DNA from: Dichotomocladium elegans
Lineage: Eukaryota; Mucoromycota; Mucoromycetes; Mucorales; Lichtheimiaceae
Length of the DNA stretch: 64,000 nucleotides
NCBI GenBank assembly: GCA_025716815.1
Contig: JAIXMN010000003.1
Coordinates: 1,550,001-1,614,000, forward strand
Reading direction: 5' to 3'
Shown piece by piece: positions 34,292 to 47,640 of this stretch (positions are counted from its first letter, which is position 1; the number at the start of each line of letters is the position of its first letter). The translations under genes and the position numbers were made by a program. Below the pieces are notes generated by a model that did no database searches, was not told the DNA's origin, and saw only the letters and a program-made list of their open reading frames with translations.

Positions 34292-37200
34292 ATGACGACA
34301 GATCTCCAAGTGTACGCGAGCCGGTTAGGCGATCCCAAACTAGGTAAAAGAGATCGCTTACAGCAAAAGACGTAAAAAGTCCTTGCCGATCGCTACCCGA
34401 TTACTGAATAGCGTTATTTACTAGGTGTGAACTTGAAAGTGAAGATTGCCAACGAATTGCGAGATCAGGTCGAAGTTTTTCAAACTCTCGAGTACCCGCG
34501 TTTCCTCGCAACGCTGATACCTGTGTTTCTTGACATTTTGCAAAACGGATCGCCAGTTTTTATCAGCAATGCGCTTGAACAGGTACGACCACTGCTCCCT
34601 AGATAAATAGCGCTAGGAACAGCAATGAGAAGAACAACCACCTCGCTTTCATTGCTGATATGGATAAACGCGCCTTTAGAAATTACGCAACATCATCCTT
34701 GAAATTATATATCGCCTACCACAGACTGAACCGCTGAAGGAGCACGCGCCTGATCTTTGCAAAACTTTAATGCATCTTTTACGAGTGGAGAATGAAGAGA
34801 ATGCTGTCGTCTGCGTCAAGGTCATCATTGATCTTCACAGATCGTTCCGACATATACTAGAGGATCAGGTCCAACCATTTCTAGATATTGTTCAAGAAAT
34901 ATACAAGAACATGGAACAAACTGTCAAGGACGCATTCGATACGCCTAATACGCCTGCAGGACCGGTGACTGTAAGAAGAGGGCCGCTTTATCCTATTGCA
35001 GTGCCTTTTATTGACCGAACATATCTCTTTTTAGCCCGGTGCCAACCCTTTACTAGCAGCATCGCCACGACCAATGTCGCCTGCTGGAGACGTACCTGAA
35101 GCAGCACCGTCCAAAGTCCTTCCGAAAGGCATGTTCAGTTTCAAAGTGTTGACGGAATGTCCTATCATTGTGGTGCTCCTCTTCCAGTCCCACCGCCGTT
35201 ATGCCGGAGAGAACATCATGAAGTTTGTGCCACTTATCTTCCAGGTATAGAAAATGATATTTGCTGATGGCGCATATGTGTGCGTGCATGAATTCGTCGG
35301 ATTCATATCCACTTATTATACCTTTTAATCCATGTATGCAGACTCTTAAACTTGAAGCACGACCACAACAAGAAGCATCTGCTGCCGCGAAATCACGCGG
35401 TGAAGTGTTTGTGGGCGTCAGTCCTGAAATACGGAATAGCGCTATATATAATGATTTTCTTGTCGCACAAGTCAAGGTACCGAGAGAACAATGGAAATTG
35501 AATCCAGATCAAGCTGTGTTAACTTTCTTTGATATAGACAATGTCTTTCTTGGCCTATATATTACGAAGTTACACCCAATTACTGCGACCATATCAATTC
35601 CAAATTCCAGAATTCGTCCTGCGACTTTTGAGAGAGTGTCCGCCCGAATCATCTGCCACACGAAAGGTAACCGATACTGGTGGGAAAAGACGAAGCCCGT
35701 AGTCATTCATGCTGAATTTATTTTAGGAATTGCTAGTCGCTACACGCCACATACTCTCCACCGACTTCCGAACATCCTTTGTACCCAAGATCGACTTGCT
35801 CCTGAATGAAAAGGTGCTTATTGGCACTGGTGTAACATCACACGATACCCTCCGGTATGTCTATTAGTAGGGATGAATGCAATACATATGTGAGAGCGTA
35901 TGTACCATCGCTTGGCTTACAATTATGTTCCATAATCTTCTAGGCCGCTGGCATATAGTATGCTTGCTGATTTGGTGCATCACATTCGTTCTGAGCTTAC
36001 CCCCTCTCAACTTTTGAAAACCGTCTATATCTACTCCCGCAACCTCCATGATGCCACACTTGCGCCGAGTATCCAAACAATGTGCGGCAAACTTCTTCTC
36101 AATCTCATTGATTGTATCATTAAGATTCCAAACAAAGAAGAGGGTAAACATCGATATCTTTTATCATCTTGCCTTCTGTTAGCTAATAATAATGATCATC
36201 TCCTAAAAAGGTCGAGAGCTGCTGATGCGGATATTAGACGCATTTGCCAGCAAGTTTGCTGCGTTGAATATCCAATTTCCAACCTACTTGCGACAACACA
36301 AAAAGAAAAAGCTGAGCGAAGAAGGAGGACAACTGGTTTCTGAAACATCAGAGACAGAAGACTTCGATTTTGACAAAGCGCGGTCAATCCATACTGCCAC
36401 ATTCATTCCAGACTCGAACCACGACGGTATAAAAGGTACTTGTTATGTTATATTATCTCGGCATAAAGAACGATAGCCTTAATGCATGATGGATAGATGG
36501 GAGGTTTTTATTCCGAAATCTGGCCATAGGCCTCAAGCCTTTGTTCATTGGACTTCGACATTGCAACCCACAGCCACCAGCAGGTTCCGAGTCCAACCCG
36601 CAGATATATGCCCAGTTTGCACGAAGATTCTCACAAGATGATGTCGAGGTCTTTCTACGGCTATTCCGAGAAGGTTTGGTCTGTTTCGAGTACTACAACG
36701 TCGATAATTACGGCGCAGATTGCTCTCCTCCAAATTACGCCCCTTCTGATGGCGAAAATGCCGAGCCAAGCGTCGGCTCAAATGAGCTATCGTTGAAACT
36801 TGGAGTTCAAGCGTCAGGTGAAAAAGAGATTCTTGACATGTTCTCGATTGTCTTCACTTTGATCGATCCTGCCGTCTTCCAAGAAATCTTTGCCTCCCAG
36901 ATCGAGTTTTTCTTTGAGCGTATCCTCTGCAATCCAATGCTCGTAAACATTGCGCAGTACTTCCTCGTCACGGAGGTGTCGTCACAAGGGTTTGCTGGGA
37001 TCCTTTTCCGCTTCCTGATTGATCGGATAGAACGTCTTGGCGATGATGATAAACATTACTCAGCTGTCATGCTCCACCTGTTCCGACTCGCCTTCATGGC
37101 CGTCAATCTTTTCCCTGACGCGAACGAGTCCATTCTCCAGCCGTATCTTGCCAACCTGGTCATGTCATGCTTCAAACTTTCAGCCAAGGCAAAAGAACCC

Positions 37201-40200
37201 GCCAATTACTTCTTCCTTCTTCGCAATCTTTTCAAAAGCATTGGTGGTGGCCGCTTTGAGCTTTTATACAAGGAAGTCTCCCCGCTTTTACAAATACTCC
37301 TTGAGAATCTGAATTCCCTTTTGACATTAGCGCATAAGCCTGAGATGCGTAACCTCTTTGTTGAATTATGCTTGGCTGTTCCGGTGCGACTGAGTACACT
37401 CCTACCCTATCTACCATACCTGATGCGTCCGCTTGTTATCGCTCTGCAAGCTGACCAGGAGCTAGTATCGCAAGGCCTACGTACCATGGAACTCTGCAAC
37501 GACAATTTAAACCCGGAATTCTTGGATCACATAATGGCTCCTGTGATGAAGGAGCTTATGGATGCCCTCTGGAGCCATCTGAAGCCATTGCCTTATAACC
37601 AGCAGCATAGCCATGCAGCCATGCGGATTCTCGGCAAGCTTGGCGGCCGTAATCGACGCATGCTTAAAAGTCCCCCAAAACTTACGTATTATCCACGGAT
37701 CGAAAATGGAATATCAATCGAAGTTACATTTGATCCAAACACGACTCCCTACACACTTCCACTTGACAAGTGCTTGGAAGTAGCAGTGAGGACACTTGAA
37801 CGGACTGACGTGAGCATGTTCTACAAAAAATACGCCTATGAGTTCCTCAAGGCGACCATGACGGTCATGCTTCAGCTCGACGAAGGGCCCGGTAATTTGG
37901 CGGAGAGTCTCTACTGGCGTGTCAAATCACAGCTTCTTCAGGAAAACAAGGATGACACAGCGAATTCTACTTGTTCAAACACTGATGAGACATCGGCAAC
38001 TACTGCTGTCAATACTGCATCTGAGGACAAGGCTATGGACATAAGTGAAAGTAGCGTCGTCGGGACAGCATTGGCTGAAAATGGTATGAAACCAAAGCGG
38101 CTCTCCGGCAACGGATATTTGAAGTATCTGTCGAAGCGGTTAGCACAAGAAGATGTCCTGCGCATCATTCTCGTATCGATTATGAAGGCGTCTACTATTT
38201 CAGCACTGGAGGAGGAGGCTTGGGAGTTCTTCCAAAATGTTTGCCGCCATTTTACCTTGCTACATATTGGAGAAGCTATTGACGCGCGTGAGGGTGGCAA
38301 GAAACCCTTATCGGATATGATGGATGAGAGACTCTCTGTCCAGAATCTGAACACGACTATTTTGGTGGAAGCCGTTGTGGAAGTGATCTCATCGGAGGAT
38401 CCCAAATTGCGGAAGCGTGCCGAAGGCGTGCTCCAGCTTTGCTTTAATACTGCGGTGACGATTCTGGGCGGTAAAGAGCATGTGTCGCGCTTGCCCATTT
38501 TCCGCGTATTTGCATCTCAGTTCTGCTCGTGCTGCTATAAGCAAGAGTGGTATAAGAAGCGAGGTGGTTGCCTTGGAATTTCAATTATGAGTTCGCAGCT
38601 GGACATGGGCACCAAATGGATGCGGGAGCATGAGCTCGACTTCATCCGCTCACTATTGTTTGTCCTCAAGGATGCATCCCCGGAAATGGCTAACGTGAAT
38701 ACGGCAGAAGCGACCCAAACACTGTCACATGTACTCAAGGTGTGCAACCGTCCCGACGACGATGAGTCCCAAGAAGCCCAACAAAAGTTTCACAATTTGA
38801 TTTCACTTCTTCTCAGTGAACTCTCGAATTCAAACAGTGCGGTGCGTGAGACTATCCAGTCTTCTTTCCAGCTGTTGGCTGATCTTACTGGCAATGAAGT
38901 TACCGAACTTCTGGCGCCTGTCAAGGAAAGGCTAGTGGCACCCATATTTGCAAAGCCATTACGCGCACTGCCATTTGCTATGCAGATTGGTCATATTGAC
39001 GCGATTACCTACTGTTTAACTCTACGGCCGCCTTTCTTGGACTTCAACGATGAACTGATCCGCTTATTACATGAGGCGCTTGCACTCGCTGATGCTGAGG
39101 ACCAAGCCTTGGTGAGCCGGTCGTCCCAGTATAAGAATGCTACGTCACTTATGAACCTACGCATCGTTTGCATCAAACTTTTATCGGCTGCAATGGCATG
39201 CTCCGACTTTTCAAACCAGCGCCAAACTCATACAAGGACGCGGATCATACAAGTGTTCTTCAAGTCGTTGTATTCAAAGTCACCTGAGGTTGTCGAGGCC
39301 GCCCATCGTGGATTAAAACAAGTACTTGCCCAGCAGCACAAACTCCCCAAGGAACTTTTACAGCAAGGTCTACGTCCAATCTTGACCACACTCTCAAACC
39401 ATAAGACCTTAAGTGTAGCGGGCTTAGAGGGTCTTGCCCGCCTCTTGGAGCTCTTAACCAACTACTTTAAGGTTGAAATTGGCAAAAAGCTATTGGATCA
39501 TCTCAAACAATGGGCGGAGCCAAAGGTCCTCCAGGAAGCTGCCGGCAAATCACTCAATGAAAACCATGAAGTCAAAATTATCGTGGCCATCCTGAATATT
39601 TTCCACCTATTGCCTGCTGCCGCGCATATTTTCCTGTCCGATCTCGTAACGGTGGTTCTCGATATGGAGAAAGACCTGCGGCGCACAGTATCGAGCCCAT
39701 TTCGTCCTAATTTGATCAAATACTTGAATCGGTATCCAGCAGAAGCGATTACGTTCTTCTACGAGCATCTTGACTCTGCATCGCACAGCCGTCTTTTTGT
39801 GGATATTCTGAGCAGTGAGAGTGCGTTGCCACTTAGGGACGAAGTAGCCAAATCGCCAGCTGAATTGGTCAAGCGCACGTTCGAAGTTCAGGACAACCAG
39901 GCGATGAACTATCAGGGCGTGCTCATCGTTCGTCAAATGATCACATACGATCCAGAATGGCTTAGCGGCCAAAAAGAAGTACTAGACTGTTTGCTAGCTC
40001 TCTGGCGCGCTCCTACACGATTCGAGAGGATGAAGCGTGAGGACCAGGAAGGCGTCCAGGCGACACGAGAGTCCTTATATCTGGCGCAGATATTTATTGC
40101 CTATCTACGATCCAATCCTGATGACATCGATGTGATCTTTGATTTGGTTGCGCTCTTTGCCCAGGAAACCGTCATGGACCTTTCATTCCTTCGTGCCTTC

Positions 40201-43200
40201 TTCTTAGAAGATATCGCAGTCAAATACACGCCGCAGCAGAAGCGCAAGATACTTGAAAAATTCCTCAGTCTATTCCCCGATGCGCAATTTTCGACCTATC
40301 TCAAAATGATGACTTTGCGACATGTCATTAATCCTGCACTTTTGGTGGCGTTCGTGAACAAAAATGGAGGATATGCTGAGATTCTGGACTCGGCCATGAT
40401 GGAGCGCCTTGACTTCAATCTCTGGGGCCAGTTGATGTCTGAGCCACTTGATGACAACCAATACGCCAAAGACTCGCTGCGGATCGAGCTCTTGCAGCTC
40501 ACAGCTATGATTGTCCAATATGCTCCTCAGCTATTAGCTGACCTCCGAAAAGAGGTTATCAAGTTTGGTTGGAACTATATCCGCTTAGAAGATGCCACAT
40601 CAAAGCAATCGGCATATGTGCTCATTGCCCGCTTCATTGCTGCCTACGACACGCCGAGCAAAATTGCGATACAGATTTACCAAGCACTACTACGCGCTCA
40701 TCTTTCTGAGGCTCGCACCTTGGTCAAGCAGGGCCTTGATATATTAGCTCCTGTATTGCCCAACCGTGTCCCGCTACATAATGGTGAACGAGTGCCTGCA
40801 TGGGTACGCCTGACACGGAAGGTTGTGGTGGAGGATACGCACAGTATTTCGCAGATGGTCAATGTCTATCAGTTACTTTCGCGCCTCCCCGACTTATTCT
40901 ATGAGTATCGAGAGCACTTTCTACCACAGATTGTCAATACTCTCCCCAAACTCGGTTTGTTTCAGAATGCTACGCCGGAGCACAAGCTATTGACGGTCGA
41001 GCTCTCCGAACTTATCCTCAAGTGGGAACAAACGCGCATGAAGAACCAAAAAGATAGGGAGATGGATGAGAGGACCCCATCATCGCCGAAACGGAAAGCC
41101 GACGGAATTACATCAGACGACGACGTGACCCGAAAGAAAATAAAACAAGAGGGCGGAACACCAGTCGCTGCACCGTCGACGCCTTCATCTACAACAGCTG
41201 TTACTCCCGGCGAGAGCAAGTCAGTCGCGGCTAGCGAAACAGCCGGCACCAAAGAATATGTACCAAGTTTGACGCTGCGCGAGAACCTTATCGGCTATCT
41301 GGTCCGACTCGCATGCTCCATCTACAGTCCATCTGATGTTATTCAACGTCGCCTCGTTCAACGCGTGCTTGAGTTGATGAAAGAATTTTTGAACGAGAAC
41401 ATGTGGCCTGACGTGCACATCCGATTTTCCCACCTTGAGCGTACATTAACGGTGAAGGAGATGAATGAGGTCTATATTCCAAGCATATGCAGCGCACTCG
41501 AAGTCCTGGACATTGACATCGCCCACAAACCTAATGAATGGTTTATTGTCAACATGAACCAACTCAGCCGTCTGTTGGAGATGAGCATTAAATCAGATCA
41601 TGTAAGAATCCAGAACGCGCTCCATCCTGTTTTGGTGCGTATCTTTAAAGCGATCCATGGCACAATGCCTACCGAGAGTGCGGAGCAAGAGCCTCAGCAT
41701 CCAGATGTTGCTTCCTTCGTATCACTAGTCAATTCAACCATCACAGACGGGATGGCGAGCATGAGCAACAATGGTATGTATGCTGTCTTGAAACTACTCC
41801 AGGCAGCTAGCAGCAGTCGTGCCGAACACCTTGATCAGTTCATCCCTGGTATCATCAAGATGCTCCAGAAACTTACCAAGGAGCACATGATGCCACCGCA
41901 ACACGGTCAGGCGGGCGTAAATCAGGAATCATCTGGAAACCTGCTGGTGCTTGTCCTCATGCTGCTCCGGAAGCGCATTTCACACCTTGGAGACCAACGC
42001 CGCTGGTTTTTGACTTACTCGATCCAGCTAATTGAGAAATCTCCGGATATAAATCTCTTGCGCAACATGATGGAGATGTTGACTGAGTGGACTCTGGGTA
42101 AATCCGAAACTTTCCCGACCGTCAAAGAAAAGGCGGGTATGCTTGTCAAGATGATGAACGTTGAGCACCGCAACGATGCTAAGTTGACGGAGGAATATCT
42201 GGACTTGGTTCTTCAGATATACAGCAATGCGTCGTTCGCGCGGTCGGAACTGACTGTACGACTAGAGAACGCGTTCTTGCTCGGCACACGGAGCGATAAT
42301 CCCCAAGTGCGGACACAATTCATGCGCGTATTTGACCGCAGCATCGCCAAGACGCTCTACGCTCGACTCAACTACGTTTTAGGTGTTCAAAATTGGGAGT
42401 TCCTTGGCCAATCATTCTGGCTTCACCAGGCCCTGGATTTATTGCTTGGTGTTGTCAAAGCAAACCCTAATGTATCGCTGCTACACACGCTGAAAGTCAA
42501 GCCGATCAGAATAATCGGTGGGAGCGGCAACAATTCTGCTGATGCTTCCTCCATGGAGACCGATGTCCCTGAGCATTTAACGACGCTTATTTCAAAGCAC
42601 CAGGCATTTCTAAAGGAGATGCAGGGCTATGACGTGAACAATGCCATTTCTGCGCTTCGTCAGTTGCAATACCTGGATGATACACTTACACAGGATGTCT
42701 GGGTGAATTTATTTCCACTGTGCTGGTCAAATCTAAGCGGCACCGAACGTCATGATCTGACTAAGGTATTGATCACGCTATTGGCGAAAGACTACCATTC
42801 CAAACAGGCGGAACGACGACCGAACGTGATCCAAGCACTGCTTGCAGGCATTGCCAAGACCCAGTCCACCATAAAGTTCCCACCACACCTCATCAAATAC
42901 TTGGGGAAAACGCACAATGCATGGCATACAGCTATAGAGATACTCCAGCAATCTAGTATTGTTGGGCGTGTGTCAGATGCACCGAAAGATGACCAGAATA
43001 ACCGGGAAAGAACACTTGATGCACTTGCGGAACTCTATTCGGATCTGAACGAGGAAGACATGTTCGATGGTTTGTGGCGCCGGCGCAGCACATATGCTGA
43101 GACCAACGTGGCTGTCTCCTGTGAGCAGAGCGGGATGTGGATGCAAGCTCAAAATATGTATGAAAATGCGCAGATCAGAGCAAGAAGCGGTGTGTTGCCG

Positions 43201-44952
43201 TTCACCGAGTCAGAATACATGTTGTGGGAGGACCATTGGATCACGTGCACACAGAAATTACAACAGTGGGACATTTTAACGGATCTGGCTAAACATGACG
43301 GCAACATGAACTTGCTCCTCGAGTGCTCATGGCGCCTGTCCGACTGGACAGCTGAGCGCGAGCTACTTGAACAGTCATTACAACAGGTAGCAGACCAGCC
43401 CACGCCCCGGCACAAAGTCTTCGAGGCCTTTTTGGCATTGATAAAATCCCAGACGAACGAAGACCGGCTAACAGAGTTTACTCGAATATGCGAAGATGGC
43501 GTTCAGCTATCGCTGCGAAAATGGCATGCACTGCCTCCCATTGTAACCCAGAGTCATATCCCGCTTCTTCAAAGTTTTCAGCAGTTTTTGGAGCTCCAGG
43601 AAGCAAGTCAAATATTTAGCTCGCTCCTGACGACTAATGCTCAAAATCTTGACCAGCGATCCACCGATCTCCGTAGTATTCTTGGGACGTGGCGTGAGCG
43701 ACTGCCAAATATGTGGGACGATATTAACGTGTGGAGTGACCTTGTTGCTTGGCGACAGCACATTTTCAGCGCGATCAACCGGACGTATTTGCCTCTGATT
43801 CCTTTGCTGCAGCCCCAAACAGGTCCATCGAATGCAAGCACGGGCAATTCATTTGCGTATCGTGGCTATCACGAAACTGCATGGATCATCAATCGCTTTG
43901 CACATGTGGCACGCAAGCACCAGCTTTACGACGTGTGTATTAACTACTTGACGAAAATCTACACGCTGCCGAACATAGAGATCCAAGAGGCGTTCCTCAA
44001 ATTGCGCGAACAAGCCAAATGCTATTACCAGAACCCATCAGAGCTGACTGCTGGCCTAGACGTGATCAATAACACGAACCTGATGTATTTTACACATCAG
44101 CAAAAGGCCGAGTTTTTCACCCTCAAGGGAATGTTTTTAGCGCGTCTCAATAATTTTAATGACGCAAACGAAGCGTTTGTTCACGCAGTTCAGATTGATT
44201 TGTCACTTCCACGAGCTTGGGCAGAATGGGGCCGATATAACGATCGCAGGTTCAAGGAGAATCCGAAAGACCTTAGCTGGGCCAATAATGCTGTAAGCTG
44301 CTACCTTCAGGCTGCTGGTATTTACAAGAACGCTAAGGCGCGAAAATACCTATTGCGGGTATTATGGCTTCTGAGCTTGGATGACCAAACTGGCAACATC
44401 TCAGTTGCGTTTGACAGCTACAAGGGTGAATGGCCAGTATGGTACTGGATAACTTTCATCCCCCAGTTGCTCACCGCGCTTCAACATCGCGAGGCCAAAC
44501 ATGCACGCGCTATCTTGATTCGTATTGCAAAGCAGTTCCCACAGGTATGCATATATACTGAGATGTTTATTCCGCTGAATGTAACATAACGTTTCTCACT
44601 TATTGCTTTATTATAGGCGCTGCATTTCCAATTACGTACTGCAAAGGAGGAACTGGTGAAACGAGGAGCGGCCGCCGCTGCCGCTGCTGCGGCGGCAGCT
44701 GCAGCAGGACAGACGACGGCATCCCAGGGAGGAACAGAGGATTCCTCGTCGGGCAATGAGACCAGAGGTGGCATCCAAGATAAAACTATGGCGCGGACGG
44801 AAGGTGGTGTGAGCGTCAAAACAGAGTCGGATGGAAATTGCAGCGAAGGAGGTAATCCCAAGGACAAGGCAACTGGTGAAGGTGTAAAAGTCAAGGTGGA
44901 GCCCAGTGAGGGAAGCGAGAAAAGTAAGGCACCGAACGAGCTCTCTCCATCT

Positions 44953-45014
<62 letters not shown>

Positions 45015-46946
45015 GCAGCAACAACAACAGCAGCAGCAGCAACAACAACAACAGCAGCAGCAGCAGCAGCAGCAGCAACAGTCTAGCAGTGAAGTGCCAA
45101 ACGGACCAGGTAAACAGATTCCTGGCGGTCAAGCAGCCGGTAGCCACCCTCTTGACGAGATCATGGCGATGTTAAAGACTGGGTATCCTCTCCTTGCGCT
45201 TTCGATGGAGACGATGGTGGACCAAATTCAGCTCAAGTTCAAACCTTTAGCTGACGAAGATATGTATCGCTTGGTAGTAGCGTTGTACAATGAAGGTGCT
45301 CAGGTAAGGAATTGCAGAATTACAACGCGGAAGGTGAAAAGACTAACATGCGCGCTGGGTCTAGCAACTTTTACAACGATTGACAAACCCTGGAGATACG
45401 TTACCTTTAACGCAGTCAACACGGACGAATATTCTTCGATTTGCCGACAGCCTGTATCCTGGCCACATGAAGACTGCTTTCCACAATGATTTTGCAAAGA
45501 CGACGCTGAATCTCGAAGAATATGTGGCTAAACTGCGTTTGTGGCGCGACAAGTTTGAGGCGATGTTGGATGCTAGGCCAAGAAAGCAAAAACTGGAGGC
45601 ACTTTCATGTTACCTCGCCGAGTTTCATCATGCACGCTTCGATGATGTTGAGATTCCGGGGCAATATCTCCTGGTAAGTTCTATTTGATAATCAATATCC
45701 CGAGACGATGCAAGGTACCTTATTCTGTGCCATTTTCTTTTACAGCTCAAAGATAATGCAAACGACTTTTTACGAATCGATCGTTTCATGCCTGAGGTGG
45801 AGTTCATTCGCACAGTTGGAAATTGCTGTCGCCGTCTTACTATCCGTGGTCATGACGGCACATTACATCCATTCTTAATACAAAATCCGGCACCTCGACA
45901 ATACCGCCGAGAGGAACGCCTGATGCAACTGTTCCGGTTATTAAATGGCATTTTAGAGCGTCGCAAGGAGAGCCGTATGCGGAATTTGTCATTCCACCTC
46001 CCAATCATCGTACCTTTGGCGCCCAATGTACGTCTGGTGCAAGATGACCCGTCATACTCTACACTGCATGATATCTACGAGGATTACTGTGATGAGATGA
46101 ATATACACAAGGATGATCCTCTTGCATGTTTTGCTGACAAGCTCAAGAACAATGCAAGTGCTGTTGCCGACAAGGACGTTGTTGCACAGAAGACGGAACT
46201 GCTGAACTTGCGAATGGAAATCAACAACGAAGTTAGCAGTAATATGGTGCCTTCCAATATTTTAAGCAAGGTAAATATACACAGTGGTAGATGAACATTT
46301 AGATGGACTGTATGGTAATCATTTGCGAATATAGTACATGCTCCGGACCATGGCATCATACACAGATTATTATATGCTACGCAAACAATTCACGGGACAA
46401 TACGCGACGGCGACCTTCATGACATATATATTCAGTGTCGGTCAGCGAATGCCGTATAGAATTGCTATTTCGCGCAGCACGGGTAATGTGTGGATGGCCG
46501 AGTTTGTCCCGAGTTTCAACCCGCACAATGGCACATTTGCCAACAACGAGCCTATACCTTTCCGGTTTACACCCAATATCCAAGAGTTTATCACTCCTGT
46601 GGGGATTGAGGGACCGTTTACAAGCTGTTTGGTCGCAACAGCTCGATGCTTGACGGAGCCTGAGCTCGAGCTAGACCAGTACCTTGGACCGTTCGTGCGT
46701 GACGAGCTGGTCGCATGGCAAACAACCAATAACCGATCCACATCAGACCAGCAGTTTAGAGAGCGGATTAATACCAATGTCGCACAAATTGTGACGAAGG
46801 CCACGTTTTTGTCATGCAAAACTGACCGGGAGAAGACTATCAATGCGAACAAGCCGACGAATCAAAATGTGATTGACTTGATATCGCAGGCCACGAACCC
46901 ACAAAAGATGGCGCAAATGGACTGTACATGGATGCCTTGGCTTTAA
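34292..46946 (+). CDS. TRA1: TRA1/TRRAP, SAGA and NuA4 scaffold pseudokinase
   Basis: Predicted 3891-residue protein from 14 exons: 34292-34343, 34425-34582, 34680-34970, 35035-35244, 35342-35476, 35538-35666, 35727-35854, 35944-36143, 36211-36435, 36530-44544, 44617-45303, 45365-45673, 45746-46270 and 46335-46946. All introns are GT-AG and all phases agree. Tra1 binds transcription activators and brings the SAGA and NuA4 acetyltransferase complexes to promoters. The protein is mostly HEAT/TPR helical repeats, with a FAT-type region ([20 protein letters not shown], about 3030) and a PI3K-like domain (from about 3510). The catalytic loop is [10 protein letters not shown] in place of GDRHxxN, and DFG is lost, so it is a pseudokinase as in the family. 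It ends with the FATC tail MDCTWMPWL. Length matches TRRAP (about 3860). A 13-Ala run and a 43-Gln run interrupt residues 3199-3336. The 8-kb tenth exon runs into a stop at 44589 if its intron is not removed. Confidence 0.97.
44953..45081 (+). repeat. CAG/CAA repeat encoding 43 glutamines in TRA1
   Basis: Forty-three consecutive Gln codons, a mix of CAG and CAA, so only partly a pure trinucleotide repeat. It lies in the linker between the FAT region and the pseudokinase. A 13-codon alanine run (44668-44706) lies just upstream in the same exon. Confidence 0.95.
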
Positions 46947-47109
46947 ATGCAATGATTTTCGTACTTTATAAATTTCATGTACCCAACTAATGAATAAAAT
47001 ATCTTTGACAGTGGTACTTTTAAAGGAAGCTGGGTGCCTTGCCTGGCTGTCGTGATCCCATTCTTGTTCAGCTGATGGGATTTCCCTCTTTTGAAACTTG
47101 TGTCGATTT

Positions 47110-47640
47110 ACATGGTTAATCACTTGTAAAGATGTAAAACGAAGACATTAAAGATCAGCCTTGCCTGTCTGTCTGAAAGGTAGAAAAACAACTGCCATAG
47201 GCGCTCAAGACGAATCCACCAGATTTTAATACTGTTCTTGATCCCGAGTATTACCAGGTCTATCCCCAAGGTGCAATTCGGCCAGCCCGACAAGTGGGTC
47301 CAATCTTTGTCCTGTAGCTCCTTCGTATATCGGGATTGTATTGAATCTTTAATGTAATAGAGCATGTCTCTCCTGCCTGAGTCGATAGTAACACATTGAT
47401 CTTCTGTCTATTGATGACCCGCGAGGCTGAGGTCTGTAATCCGCGTATTTCGGTTGTAGCCGGAATTCCGCCAGGCCTCTGTTTCTTGAAGGTTGTGACG
47501 CCTACACCATCGGTCGCGATAGTGCCACAGAGGCGGACTTCCCCACCTGCTTGGTTCTTGAGGGCTTTGGCATCCATGTTGATCACTTCTTCCCAATAGC
47601 CAGGGATCTGTGCTCTGTCTGCGGCATTTCATCGTAATTC
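47110..47640 (-). pseudogene. Frameshifted relic resembling a Fanzor (eukaryotic TnpB-like) nuclease
   Basis: Read on the minus strand from about 47610. A frame encodes IPGYWEEVINMDAKALKNQ and then LCGTIATDGVGVTTFKKQ and PGGIPA. One base out of frame, from about 47398, come CVTIDSGRRDMLYYIKDS and SRYTKELQ. This order (a YWxxVxxMxxKA segment, GTIxTDGVGV, then IDxGRRD followed by a tyrosine/lysine stretch) is what I remember of Mucoromycota Fanzor proteins, in which IDPGRRD is the RuvC-I motif of the TnpB superfamily. The Asp is kept but Pro is Ser here. After the motif the frame runs on without the later RuvC motifs; a weak WDHDSQA segment near 47030 could be a trace of the last one. No start, transposase partner or guide RNA was identified. 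Family identity is from memory only. Confidence 0.55.

Noticed and set aside
36541..44589. An 8-kb frame as a complete gene
   Set aside because: It is one exon of TRA1. Both ends are intron read-through; flanking exons join in phase and supply the true N and C termini.
44632..45147. Minus-strand frame encoding a long poly-leucine protein
   Set aside because: It is the antisense shadow of the CAG/CAA repeat in TRA1; the plus strand has conserved protein on both sides.
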